Source of the DNA: Diphasiastrum complanatum
Lineage: Eukaryota; Streptophyta; Lycopodiopsida; Lycopodiales; Lycopodiaceae
NCBI GenBank assembly: GCA_029204225.1
Contig: CM055092.1
Span: 13,814,059-13,878,058, forward strand
DNA: 64,000 nt
Reading direction: 5' to 3'
The notes beneath the pieces are model-generated. The model saw nothing but the letters and a program-made list of their open reading frames with translations. It made no database searches and was not told where the DNA came from. Of the stretch, positions 1 through 10,982 are shown piece after piece. A program made the position numbers and the translations under genes. How positions within the stretch are numbered: position 1 is the first letter of the stretch; each line of letters starts with the position of its first letter.

Positions 1-1380
1 AATAAGAACAATGTTACTTAAGATTGTGATGATTTTGGGCTTTTTATTCAATTACCTAGATGATTACTTAGAACATTTAGAGAAAAGTCTGGCACTACAC
101 CTATTAATTTAAAGTTGCATGTACTAAGGAACGTTCACTCAAGAATGAAAGATACACATGATAAAGATCACCCTTGAATGAATCTACAACCTAATTAGTA
201 ATGGATATGAGCTTATACTATCACATAGATGTTAAATAAGAAGATGTCTGTAGTAAGAGAGGAGGGAAATTACCACACCATCTACCATTATGAACTTACG
301 TAGCATCTCAAATCTACCTAGACAAGGCTTCGTCTATATAGTTGGACCCAACAACCACCTGACAGCCAAACATAAAATCAAGATCTATCATTCAAACATA
401 CATTTTTTGACTAGCTCAAGTCTGGAGTGACAATAATTAAATTGTGTACTTGTACTAGCACTATTAGAAACGTTCACCCTTTCATGAATTTCGTTATTTG
501 AACTTTGTGGCATGTGTTAAAATCTCAAAAGCCCCACACTTGAATACTATACTCATACTATAAAGTACTAATATAGTGTTTATGACACAAACCTCTTTGA
601 CACTCACCATTGATATATTAGGTCTTAATATAATTTAGCTTTGATTTCGGATCACACTGTAGATTGATTCTTCATGAGCTTGTATCTAAGAAACTAGTTT
701 TTCTGACTAATATGAATAAAGGTTGAGAACCAGATAGAATACTTTCTCTAATTTTTTGCATGTGAGCGTTAGACTTTGGAGTTACAATTCTAGGTACACG
801 TGTCATAATCCATATGAGAGTTCTTGTCCAATTATAAATTGAAATCCTTCCCTTGTGATTCCGTCTTTTTCACTGAGACTCGTTAATTATATTCTACTTT
901 GACCACATATTCTATGACATCAACATGCATGCCCATGTGTATCTCTATCTACCATTTTTTTGTTGAGACATTTTTATGAATGGGCGGTTAGGCACCACAC
1001 CTTGCAAGAGAGTTTGTAGGGACACCTTTGATCTAATTTTTTGATATGAACAGAGATGAAAGCTCATAGTCAAGCTTCTTGGGTGCCAACAATGATTAAA
1101 CATTTCAAATACGACGCATGCCCTACCGTTGAAAGAAACATTTTAGGATGACAGAATTAGCATAGAAGCACCATACCTTTGGCTATAATGTGTAGTTTTT
1201 TCCTCCTCAATTATTAGCCTAAAAAAAAGAAATCATTGGTGTTCCTTTTATGAGTTGTCTTAATATTAATATATCTCCACCTAAAAGTAAAAGTGACATT
1301 AGAGCAAACACCAATTTATGTTTGATAAAAATGACTTAAAGCTTTGGTCCTTAGAAAACTTGATGAGCAGCCCTATTGCC
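1..1380. other. AT-rich intergenic DNA, nothing recognised
   Basis: No open frame longer than about 60 codons, no recognisable protein similarity and no RNA-gene signature were found on either strand. The stretch is AT-rich with scattered poly-A/T runs. Confidence 0.5.
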
Positions 1381-1392
1381 TAGTTGGTCCAC

Positions 1393-1637
1393 TGTACATG
1401 TATTCCATTTGTTCGCTTAGGCCCAATGTAGGGCTCACACACGCCGCGAAGCCAACTGGTCATCTGTTCTAATTACTTCCGACTCTCTACTTCATTTATG
1501 TATTTGTTTGAGGCTTATTACAGAAGCCTCTTGCTGTATTCTAGAATATTTTACTGTCATTCCCATAATCAGACAACATGCTCCTGCTGCCAAACGAGTG
1601 CCAATCCCATGGCACTCTACCTCTGACTGGTCCTGGG
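1393..1637. repeat. Left copy of a ~230-bp dispersed repeat
   Basis: This stretch is clearly related to 5466-5690 in the same orientation. Shared blocks include GGCCCAATGT, CGACTCTCTACTT, GACAACATGCTCCTGCT and CCTCTGACT. The two copies flank the decayed gag-like block on the minus strand, so they may be parts of its LTRs or two insertions of one short repeat. A TATAAATA string lies just after this copy, near 1675. Confidence 0.6.
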
Positions 1638-1788
1638 ATGATGACGAGTCACATTATCAAAGTCTATAGAAAGCATATAAATAGATTTTTTTTTGTGCTC
1701 TAGGACAAGAGTGGGTATGAGTTCGCTTACGGTAAAACCTGTGGCTTTATTTGATAATGATTAGCAAGAACATGGACTTGCTAGATTT

Positions 1789-3640
1789 TCAATAATAACC
1801 ATATGAGTCTGGTGGCCATTCCTGATAACCTTGTTCATTGACAAATGGGTAGTCGACACCATCCCTCAGAGCATGCCACGATAAGGCTGGGGTTGTTATT
1901 GATCCTGATAGAATGGTGCTACATCTCTCAATGGTATTGTCGTGGTCTCTCTCATTCGTAATGTGGATAGGACGTTCGCATTGACTGCTTAGTCTATCTA
2001 GATATTCTTGGTATGCTTTAACCTGAAGACTTTCTTCGTCAGTCAATCTTACCAATTGAGGACAAGGCATAGACATTGTAGGTGTTGATTCTTGTTGTAC
2101 AATTGGTCTTTTTGGGCCTGAATTCCCTGGATTTGGCCTTTTAAGATGGATATACCCAGATTTGGCACTGTGTTGGTGGTCTTTTGCATTGTGGAACAAT
2201 CAGACTTTGGTTGAATCTTGCTCATTGAAGGGCAATCATCAACTTTAGTCTCCCCCTTGGTATTGCACTTCCCAATGAAGGCAGCATGGATGCACTTTTC
2301 CTCGAAGTTTGTGCTGAGTTGCCTTCCAGTTGCTCTATTGACATAGGCTCCCTTTGTAATTCATCGACAAGAAATCTTTGCAATGATTGTCCCAAGAGAC
2401 TTGGTAAAAGCCTCAAGACTTCGTCGATTGCCAATTTCTTGACTTCCTCAGCTACCATTGGCTTGATAGATTCTATCAGCTCCACCTTCTACGATGTTCT
2501 TGTCAGTTTGCCCATGGGTGCATCTGCGTACTTTTGGAACTTTTGTCAAATTGACTTCTTCCTCACTTGTTTCATACCCAGGTGTTCAATACCCATGTGG
2601 CACTAAGATTTTTCGCTTACAGCACATTAAGTCTATGTGTGGACTGGACAACACATGTGCATGTCGATTACATATGCCAAATGCCTCCTGGATATTTGTG
2701 AGTTCTACAGTGGACAATCCAAGCATGGATGATTAACTCTACATTGTCCACACATAGGGTCGAATGTTGATGGATCAGCTCGATGTGGACATTCGGCTCA
2801 GTGATGTCTTCCTCCGCATCCAAAGCATCGTACCATGTGCAGTATACCATCTCCTCGGAGTTGATAAGATTATACAAATAATGGACGTCCATTAGGATCT
2901 TTCACGAAGTAAATCGGTAGGCAATTGTGGTCTTCTTGTGAGTTCGGTGACATACAACATGACATGATCAAGACTTCTACTTGGCCACTTTTTGTTGGAG
3001 AAACTTGTGATTTAGATGGATCGCTTTGAAATTCATCCACTTGGTGAGCTCTGTGTTGGCTTGATTCTGTTTTTTGACCTTTGATAGTCGAACTCGTTGC
3101 TCTGCATTTTTTTCTTTATACGAAGCGTGGATTCTTGATTGGACATCTTGTACTTGGATGATCCTCAAAGCAGTAAGTGCATTCATCCTTCTCAAGAAAC
3201 TTTGCCCTGCGAGTCTGAGTGGAATGACAATTGGAATTTGAAGCACTAGGTTCATGGTCACTTATTGCCCCTGATCTTCTTGACTTTGTTGCACTCCCGA
3301 ATGATTCATAAAATTCCTCCCTTGTCTTCTTGACTAGCGGACCTTCATATTTTTTTGATTTCTCATCCGATATTTCTGCGTTTGAATGAGAACGATCTAC
3401 TTTTTTCTTCAAGATAAGATTCTCCATAATGACCGGCATCTTGAAGGATCTGTGGTAGTGAAGTGTAGGATGCGAACTTCTTCATACCAGACTTGATCTT
3501 GTCAAGTAGTCCAATAAAGTAGTTTTTCATTATAGTCTCTGGGCTCAATAGATCATTTATCTTTCACCAGATTTGCACAATCGTCTGGTGTATTGTTGAA
3601 TTGTCTCATCAGGAAAACATCTGAAATTGAAACTAATCTG
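1789..3640 (-). pseudogene. Decayed gag-like coding block
   Basis: A run of minus-strand open fragments (3548-3363, 3439-3116, 3261-2977, 2892-2668, 2485-2222, 2199-1789) follows one direction with frame changes and stops between them. The fragment at 3439-3116 is basic and Ser/Lys rich and contains CTYCFEDHPSTRC, which resembles a zinc knuckle but with three rather than four residues before the His. The fragment at 2485-2222 has a Leu-rich amphipathic start (VKKLAIDEVLRLLPSLLGQ). No enzyme domain is visible. The best reading is the remains of a retrotransposon gag. An unrelated decayed host gene cannot be excluded. Confidence 0.35.
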
Positions 3641-3669
3641 ACAACTCACCGTTATGGTATAGGAATAGA

Positions 3670-3978
3670 TCAGGATGTGTGGATGCCTCTATTGTGATGG
3701 CGAGTTATAATAATGAACAGAAAAAAAGAAAATTCAGTTCGTGAGTATAGAAAAAGACAAGAAACTGAAAAATGGTAGAAACTTTGAATCGGCAAGTAAT
3801 AGGTGAGTACTTGACTCCACAATAGAAACATTTTAGCTTGGATATATCTTTCTTCTTGCCAATAAAAGTAGAAAGACTCAACTTGATCTTTCCCTTTTGA
3901 CCATTTGCTTTTGCCTTTGCCCTTAAACTTGCCTTTTAAGAACATAGCTTCCTCCTCTCCAATCATCATTTTACACAT
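3670..3978 (-). pseudogene. Ty1/copia-type gag C-terminal remnant
   Basis: The minus-strand frame has a Lys/Gly-rich stretch (KGKFKGKGKSKWSKGK) followed by a segment that aligns with a copia zinc knuckle (FYFYWQEERYIQAKMF where CYFCGKKGHIQAKCF is typical). All the metal ligands are mutated (Cys to Phe, Tyr or Met; His to Tyr), and one extra residue is present. It lies upstream, in coding order, of the fragments ending at 1789 and probably belongs to the same decayed element. Confidence 0.4.
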
Positions 3979-3979
3979 G

Positions 3980-4620
3980 CTAGAATTGCATAAATCACTA
4001 AGATCTAATCATAAGCACTTAATATAGTAAGGTACTGTCCCCTATCCATACAACAACAATAAGCCTACTATCCTTCACACTTGTGGATGCAAGATCAACA
4101 ATAAAAATGACATTCTACACACTAGAAATCAAGATATCTTGAGAAATACACATGAGATGGACATAGAATCAAAAGAGATGAATTCTCCACATAAAATGAG
4201 AATACGAAAGTACTTTCTCCACACTGGTACCTGATATTTATAGGTGCTAAATGTCATTTGGCCAATTGTCCTAAACTTTTTCTAAATGGTATCTTCTTGG
4301 TACTTCATAAAAAAACCTGGAAATTCTAGTCTAGATGCAATGTATGAAATCTAGCCAATTAGAATGGGTCCAAATCCGACCTCATCCATTTATCTACTCT
4401 CAAAAATAGTACAAACATTTTTTAGGCCTTTATTTACATATATAAATCTATCCCTAAAATTTCATGTTGGCCTCAAAATTACTAAAATAGATCAACTAAA
4501 CTAGATCAACACCTCCAATACACTTTCTTCCCATGATACAACACTCTCTCTTCGAGAGTAGTTGTGCTTGTAGGGTACAATCATTTTTCATTCTTAAATT
4601 TAAAGATCCCTATTAGGTGA
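3980..4620. other. AT-rich spacer, nothing recognised
   Basis: No coding or RNA signal was found. It separates the gag-like remnants from the CT microsatellite. Confidence 0.4.
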
Positions 4621-4628
4621 GTGAGACC

Positions 4629-4813
<185 letters not shown>

Positions 4814-5159
4814 GCTTGAAGCCCTAGCTATAACTTATGGCAGTTCGAGAGAAAAAATTGAAAGAGATTACATATAGATAATCAAAATTTGGTTTTGGAG
4901 AGAAGGTCGGCAAAGACGGTCTTTGTTACAAGACAATTGTTTAGATTTTCTAAATTCATGACACTCATCATAGTAGCATGAATACTTAATTTAAAAAATT
5001 ACTATTTGTGGCAATCTTGGTTTGGTGTATTTGTGCTTATCTAGGCATCCTTGGTTCTAGATCTTCTCCTCAAGAGGTTGATCTTCTCAAGGCAGGTGAA
5101 CAATGAAAGAAAGCCTACCTAATGGATCTTAGTGATCGCTCCATGATTTTCTTAATGAA

Positions 5160-5283
<124 letters not shown>

Positions 5284-5465
5284 CGAAGATGATGTGGTAC
5301 AAAGGAAATGGCTCCCTCTTATAGGTTCACTATGATTGGCTACTGAAGTTCCATCAGGATCACTATCTTGATCATCAAGATCACTTTGTGTTTCTTGAGG
5401 ACAAGTTGTGTTTCCCAACTTAGGAACTTTAGAAAAGCTAAGTTTAAAATACTTTATTTAATAAT

Positions 5466-5690
5466 TGTACTCCAGGGCACTTATTAGCGTAAGGCCCAAT
5501 GTTGGACTCACACATGTAGGATGTTGCCTATTTCTAATACTTTCGACTCTCTACTTTAGTTATGTAGTGTTTGGAATTTTTGCAATAGCCTCTTGCCATA
5601 TTTTAAAATATTCCATGTCATTTTCAGAATCGGACAACATGCTCCTGCTACCAAATAGGTGCCTTGGCACTGCCTCTGACTAGTCCTTGG
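5466..5690. repeat. Right copy of the ~230-bp dispersed repeat
   Basis: Same orientation as and clearly related to 1393-1637. The similarity stops at about 5690, right where the duplicated G-box promoter region begins, so a later insertion or rearrangement seems to have cut it. Confidence 0.6.
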
Positions 5691-5722
5691 AATATATTGG
5701 AAGTTGGAGGTATCGGATCCGT

Positions 5723-6182
5723 GTGCAAGAACAACGAGCAGAAAAGAAAAGGGATACGAAACGAGCTTGAATGCAATACCAGAGAATGCAGTATCGGATG
5801 CAGGTGCATAATAGTCAACGAGACGTAATGAGAGCAAGCGACGCGCTTGAAATCGATATCTGACAAAGCAATCGTAAATTTGCGTGAAAAATTGAGTCGA
5901 AAAATACCTATTTATGTAAAAACTTTTGCACGTTGGAGGAGTGGCGAAAGAACACATGTCGACATGTGATTGGCCAAAATAAATGTGTCGTACCTTAAGA
6001 ATTGATCTGACATTTGTCACATGCGAGAATGACATGCATCAATAAGGGATTTGCGCACGGTGTCTTAGCCCACGTGTCCCCATAATTGGGTCATCATTAT
6101 CAGTACGAACATTCCACGTGGTCTAGCCATTTGACAACACATGTCTTGGCCGCCTTTTCACACGTGCAAAAATTTGCAAAAA
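5723..6182. repeat. G-box promoter repeat, copy 1
   Basis: First of two direct copies (second 6271-6713, offset about 540 bp). The left part, read on the minus strand, resembles the 5' leader of the H3-like gene at 6720-6960: it shares GATATCGATTTCAAGCGCG-type blocks, a GATAC.GC block, and TCTTTTCTGC. The right part carries three CACGTG motifs (6071, 6115, 6161), two of them in the ABRE-like contexts CACGTGTC and CCACGTGG. The layout suggests a promoter that once drove leaders in both directions. Confidence 0.7.
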
Positions 6183-6270
6183 TTCATTAAAAAAGAAAGC
6201 AAACTAGATTCAAAATTAGACATTTTAAACAAAAATAACAGAACTGAAGTTCTAATTATCGCTCTCCCGA

Positions 6271-6713
6271 GTGCAAGAACAACGAGCAGAAAAGAAAAGG
6301 GTTGCGAGACGCGCTCGAATGCGATAACCAGACGATGCAGTATCGGATCCAGGCACATAATAGCCAACGAGATGTAATGAGAGCAAGCGGCGCACTTGAA
6401 ATCGATTTTAGGCAAAGCAATCATGAATTTGCGTGAAAATCCGAGCCCAAAAAGACATATTTATAAAAAAAAAAATTGCATGTGTGGAGGAGTGGCGACT
6501 TGTGATTAGCCAAATTAAATGCGTTGTACCTAGTATGATTGATCTGACATTGGTCACGTGCAAGAATGACACGCGTCGATTAGGGATTCGCACACGTGTC
6601 TCAGCCCACGTGGCCTCATAATTGTCTCATCATTGTCAGTACGGACATTCCATGTGGTCTAATCATCTGACGACACGTGTCTCGACCGTCTTTTCACACA
6701 TGCGAAAATTTCG
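6271..6713. repeat. G-box promoter repeat, copy 2
   Basis: Second direct copy. It has four CACGTG motifs (6555, 6593, 6607, 6674) and runs directly into the TATA box of the H3-like gene. On the minus strand a TATA-like TTTATAAATA lies near 6465 and is followed by the inverted leader-like segment, so copy 2 has core-promoter-like features on both sides. Confidence 0.7.
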
Positions 6714-6722
6714 TATATATAA
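6714..6722 (+). promoter_or_regulatory. TATA box of the H3-like gene
   Basis: TATATATAA lies about 35 bp downstream of the last CACGTG and about 310 bp upstream of the MARTK start codon. A plant start site would be expected around 6745-6755, giving a leader of about 280 bases rich in repeated TCTCAAGCGC-type blocks. Confidence 0.6.
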
Positions 6723-7032
6723 GTCCTCGGAATTTTCATTTTTTTTCGCAAAATTTTCGCTTTTAGCTCCCGATATCGCTCTCAAGCGCGCTCTTTCATC
6801 TTTCAAGCTTCCACCCTCTCACAGTGTGCTCAAGTCCGATACCGCCTGCTGTGCAATATCACTTTCGAGCGCGCATCTCTTTTCTGCAAATAATCTCTGT
6901 AGATCTTGCGTTCGAAACCGATATTCAGTGCTGATATCGATCTCAAGCGCCCTTTCATTGCGATTTTTTTTGTTTTGATCCACTTTTGTTTTGTTCAAAC
7001 TTTCTTTTGTTAGTTTTCTTCTTCCGAGAATG

Positions 7033-7370
7033 ATGGCCAGGACCAAATCCACCGCCCGTGCCATCACCACTGTACAACCATCCCATTCTCGTGTTCCCCC
7101 TGGTACTGGCCGTAGGCGTGGCAGGAAGCAGGTCTGGCTGAGGGAGATCAAAAAACTCCAGAGATCAACTAAATTGTTGATTTCCTTTCGGCCGATCTAT
7201 ACGGAATGTCACTCTATCACTTGGACTGGATGTTCGTTTTGCCGTGACAGCCATGCAGGGTGTTGCAGAAGATTTTTTGTGCCAATTTTTTGAGGATACT
7301 TGTCTTTTGGCAGTGCATGGTAAGCGTGTCACCATCATGCCAAAGGATTTCATCATTCTCAAAAGGCTTC
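7033..7370 (+). other. Divergent histone H3-fold domain
   Basis: Compared with canonical H3, the N-tail is short (about 33 residues before the alphaN helix). RKL after STELLI is missing through an 8-base deletion that causes the frameshift. Three residues are missing between the RF of loop 1 and the alpha2 start (RF-AVTAMQ rather than RF-QSSAVMALQ). The most conserved part is alpha3 (FEDTCLLAVHGKRVTIMPKD). The divergence resembles CENH3/CENP-A-type variants. However, the CENP-A targeting loop is usually longer than in H3, not shorter, so a centromeric role is not supported. Confidence 0.75.
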
Positions 7371-8057
7371 GGGACAGATATTCTGGTCTACATGTTGATA
7401 ATGCCAGCACCTCCAGAGACCTGCCTCTGAATAGAACCAACGTGCCTACTACCTTTAGGAGGAAGAGAAAGCAGGCTATCCCCAAGAAGGTTGGATCTCG
7501 AAGGCCAGCTGCTTCCCTTCCTCCTAGATGTATCACGACCAAGAGACCCCGTGTCTTCCTGAGCTCTGAATCCGATGCTGGAGAATCTGACTCAGATCGA
7601 GAATCTTCACCCAGTCCTCCTCATGTTATTCGTCCAGCTCCTTAGCAGGTTCATCACCAAAAGTGTTGATTACCCAAGAGGAGCTAGACAGAATAACAAA
7701 AAAATCTGTGAATATTCTTTCCACTTCTGTTTCTACTCCTGTACATAATGCTAACAAAATTGATCTTCTCAACAACTTTTTTGATTTTTTTCTTCCAGAT
7801 ACACGTAGAAGCTTTAGATTAAGTCCCAAATTTTGTGTCGAGCTAAAAGATAAGACCTCAAAAATTTTAGATGCAATAGTAGAGGCCGGAGTTTTTTTGT
7901 AGAATAGTATTAGTTTCGATTCCCATGGTACAGTTTTTGTAGTTAGTCCATTTTTCATGGGAGCAGTAAAGGCGAAAAAAGCCAATTTTGAGAAGGTTGC
8001 CTATTTTATCGAGTGCAGTCCTATGGCGAAATTTTATTTGATTCCATATGAAAATAG

Positions 8058-8683
8058 GTAAGAATTGCTCTTTTGTTTTTGTTGCTTTAATCTGGATTGT
8101 TGCATGTCTCATTGCTTTAATAAGAACGTAATTTTTTCATAAATATGAATTTAACGATATTTGTATCTTGGTTGTTGCAGTCGGCATTGGAGCCTAAACA
8201 TTCTTTTTGTAAAGATAAATAAGGAGGGAGTATCAAATTTTCTATGTGTAAAATTAGACTCAGCTGCAAATACACATAGAGAATTTGATTCTCTACTTCA
8301 TGATGTCGTTCGGGAAATACCGACAACGGCAACTTCAATTGGAGATATAACCATTAAATCTCTCAAGGTATATTCAACTTATCTCTGATATGCATGTATT
8401 CCTTTTTTAATTCAAATGTATCGTCATAGCATAAATAAAATTTCTATCATAATATTACTAATTTTTGTTCTATATATGCAGTGTGTACAGCAAAATGACG
8501 CTTTTAGTTGTGCATGGTTCGTCCTGTACAATACGAAGCTATTTTTTGAATGGTATAATTTACAAACGGATGTAGATATTGAAAAGGTAATATTCTATTC
8601 ATTTGTAGTTCATTTCTTTCTTATTCATATTTTATTACTATCATTGTTTGTAATTTGCTGATTCTCGTGTGTTGTGATGACAG
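8058..8683 (+). other. Three spliceable introns in the Ulp1-like region
   Basis: Introns 8058-8180 (AG/GTAAGA to TTGCAG), 8368-8481 (AAG/GTATAT to TATGCAG) and 8587-8683 (AAG/GTAATA to GACAG) join exons in a continuous protease frame: ENSRHWSL, IKSLKCVQQND and DIEKFTLET. Retained introns show this copy did not arise by reverse transcription of a spliced mRNA. Confidence 0.8.
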
Positions 8684-8755
8684 TTCACTCTTGAGACGTA
8701 TACTCCTGATAATGTATATAGATTTCAGCAAGAGTTGATCAGAACCTTTGCCTAG

Positions 8756-9230
8756 TAAGGTGTAAGCATTGCACCTGCAATCGAGGGCCCTCAAAAGGAA
8801 GCTGCTCCTGCCTTGACAGACTTTCAGGTTGTTCAAGACATATCTTATTTTATATGATCAAAAAGGAATAAAAGTCCTTCCTAATACAGAGGAAGGCAAT
8901 TTTGTAGCAGACATTCCTCTTGTCTTAAAAGGCATTGAGGCCCTTCCCAAAACAGAGGAGGGCTAGATTATATAAGGAGTTGTTGCTTTATCAGTTCCTA
9001 ATACTGATATAGAAAATATAAAAAAATTGATTGAATAGAGATCTATTTGTAAATAGAGAGACACAAAAGAAAAAAGATACAATCATTTTACTTGTAAACA
9101 ACTCGTTTATGGGTTTTTTTTATTGATATCACAATAAATTCTTACAATCAGCTTGTGTCCATAGTCTAATAATGGAATGCAATTTTTTTATAATGATAAA
9201 TAGACATTGGCATGTATTTGTTGATAGTGA
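8756..9230 (+). other. Possible decayed 3' coding extension or 3' UTR
   Basis: After the TAG at 8753-8755 the same frame continues as protein-like sequence (GVSIAPAIEGPQKEAAPAL). A shifted frame then contains two similar short units, VLPNTEEGNFVADIP and ALPKTEEG. This may be the rest of the Ulp1-like protein, now out of frame. From about 8960 only AT-rich DNA is seen. Confidence 0.3.
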
Positions 9231-9233
9231 AAC

Positions 9234-10610
9234 TCAATGTTCTTCCATAAGTTGGATTGTTTCGCCAATATCTCTGCATTTGATCTCGAGCTCATGTCTT
9301 TTACGTACCTACATAAAACTGCTACAAAGTTAGTTAGAATTAGTACAGAGTTTGTATTAGAAAGTTTGATTGAAACTATTCATAAAAGATCGAGTGTTTA
9401 CAGTTACTTACGAGTTTACCATTGAAAATGAATCTGAAGTCTGAAAGTACATCATCTTATAGGATCAACAGTTCCCGTCGGATGTAGTTTAGACTCCAAT
9501 CTTCTTCCACCTCAACACATGTCAAAACGACATCATTGTATATAATTTCAATATTTTTTCGTTTTGAATGTCCACTGGCTTCCAAGTCTTGATCGAGTGG
9601 CACCCATTTACCATTATTATTTTTTTCCATCTTTAATAATGGAAACATAAGCTCAACATTTGTTTTTCAATTTGATAACGGAAGCACATGGAAGACATTT
9701 TAATTCTGCATTCTATTTCTCCATCTGATCTTTTGTCCCAATCTTCATCCATAAGTTCAGATAATAAACTATCTAATAAATTTTTGCATACAAACATCGT
9801 TGGGGTTTTGTGTACATTGACACTTGAAAAAAAATCCACAAATATATTCAAGGAAATAAACCAACTCAATCTGAATGTTTTTGATCTCGTGCTCATTTTT
9901 AATGAATTTTTTATATCATTATATATCTTGCAACAAAATGATTTTGAAACTATAGCATCTAGTGCAATCCATTCATCACTTTCAAAGCTAAGTAATGGAA
10001 TTGGTACTATTTGTCCAAAATTTCCTTTTGTATCACGAATGTACATTGATTCATAAAAAAAGATTCCACTATCAGCTAGATCTTTTGCAGTTCTACCTCG
10101 ATATTGCAGCTGTCCAATATCAGTGTGAATAACATCTAACACACCTGCTAGATCCACTCGGCTCCCATTCATTTATGTTGGATGGATATAAATCTGCAAG
10201 AGAAAAATGATCAGATTGGCAAGTTTACTATTAGATATTTATGAATGACAAAAATCAAAGTATCAAGAATATCAATACTCACAGTTGCTTTTTTTGTGAT
10301 CTTGACGGTTGAATCCTTGCACATTTATCTCTGAATGCATATATACATGTTGGACTAGAATTTCAAAAATAGATTTTCCTCCTGATAATGTTCTGAAATC
10401 CAAAATTCTGGCCTTCCAATAAGATCGAAATGATAGTTTTGACCTTTTTCTTTTTTGAAATGCTCCTCTTGATGATGGATGCATCAAAACCCAAGAGTTT
10501 TTTGAAAATTTTCTTCGCACCCATAATCCATTATCATCTGTCTCGTTGAATAAAAGCACAGAGTCGATTGAGGAGCACGGCTTCCTTGATGGCGCCATTC
10601 GTAATTTGCA
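9234..10610 (-). pseudogene. Unrecognised intron-containing gene facing the H3-Ulp1 gene, frame-damaged
   Basis: The minus-strand frame starts at MAPSRKPCSS (near 10600) and runs to a good donor at about 10283 (AACT/GTGAGT). A matching acceptor lies near 10193 (CTCTTGCAG). A long frame follows to 9633, with an in-frame TAA before its first ATG (10172). A frame change near 9640 leads to GKWVPLDQDLEASGHSKRK and VEVEEDWSLNYIRRELLIL. A TAA interrupts before DDVLSDFRFIFNGKLV, followed by a GTAAGT donor near 9412. A last short exon ends with RKRHELEIKCRDIGETIQLMEEH at about 9234. I do not recognise the family. The C-terminal SL..IR.EL...DDV..DF.F..NGK pattern looks like a small beta-grasp-type module, and the WKARIL..GGK..FEILVQ segment is weakly reminiscent of BAH domains; both are guesses. 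It converges with the H3-Ulp1 gene and may belong to the same mobile element. Confidence 0.5.
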
Positions 10611-10729
10611 TGCAAAAATCTGAAACAATGAACTATGAATCTGAAAATTTGCGTAGACAAAAAGCCATGAATCTGAGAAAAAGTGTTGGCAAAAATTTGA
10701 AACACTGATCTATTTGGCGCCACAAATTA

Positions 10730-10960
10730 GCTCTGGGTTAACCATGGTTTGACAATGCATATACATTAATGGTACATCGATTTTCTCATTTCAACCATCT
10801 GTCATATTCATTTTCAATATTTTTGGGTGCTCTCTTCGGACAGTAATGAGTTGGAAGGGCAGGCCTCATCAACCAATAGCATTTTCACATGTTGCCCGAC
10901 GAAACAGCAATATATTTTAAAAGTTTTTATTTTATTTATATTTGGAAAATTCTATGTTAC
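10730..10960. other. Spacer upstream of the minus-strand unknown gene
   Basis: This would be the promoter side of the gene at 9234-10610. A CCAAT motif is visible (about 10872, plus strand). No clear TATA box was identified. Confidence 0.25.
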
Positions 10961-10982
10961 GTAGAACTCCGAAGCTAAGGTT

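Larger units (their letters stand above)
7033..8755 (+). pseudogene. Histone H3-fold / Ulp1 cysteine-protease fusion, frame-damaged
   Basis: Start chosen at 7033 because it gives MARTKSTAR, the H3 N-terminus; an ATG at 7030 precedes it. The H3 alphaN helix follows (WLREIKKLQRSTKLLI, to 7182). The frame then shifts by one base and H3 resumes at 7184 with PFGRSIRN..LDVRFAV..., FFEDTCLLAVHGKRVTIMPKD and a basic end at about 7370. A Lys/Arg-rich linker and an acidic Ser-rich tract (SSESDAGESDSDRESS) come next. A second frame change lies at about 7621-7650, and an in-frame TAG at 7900-7902. The C-terminal part is a Ulp1-type protease with introns at 8058-8180, 8368-8481 and 8587-8683, all GT-AG. 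The catalytic set is visible: His in RHWSLNI (8185-8187), Asp in KLDS (8257-8259), Gln and Cys in QNDAFSC (8491, 8509-8511). Ulp1 proteases cut SUMO or related tags in the nucleus. The family assignments are firm. The fusion reading depends on accepting two frameshifts and one stop. The locus could be a decayed transposon gene or a host pseudogene. Confidence 0.72.

Noticed and set aside
7033-7370. Calling the H3-like domain a centromeric CENH3
   Set aside because: The N-terminus and divergence would allow it, but loop 1 is shorter than in H3 rather than longer, and it is joined to a protease.
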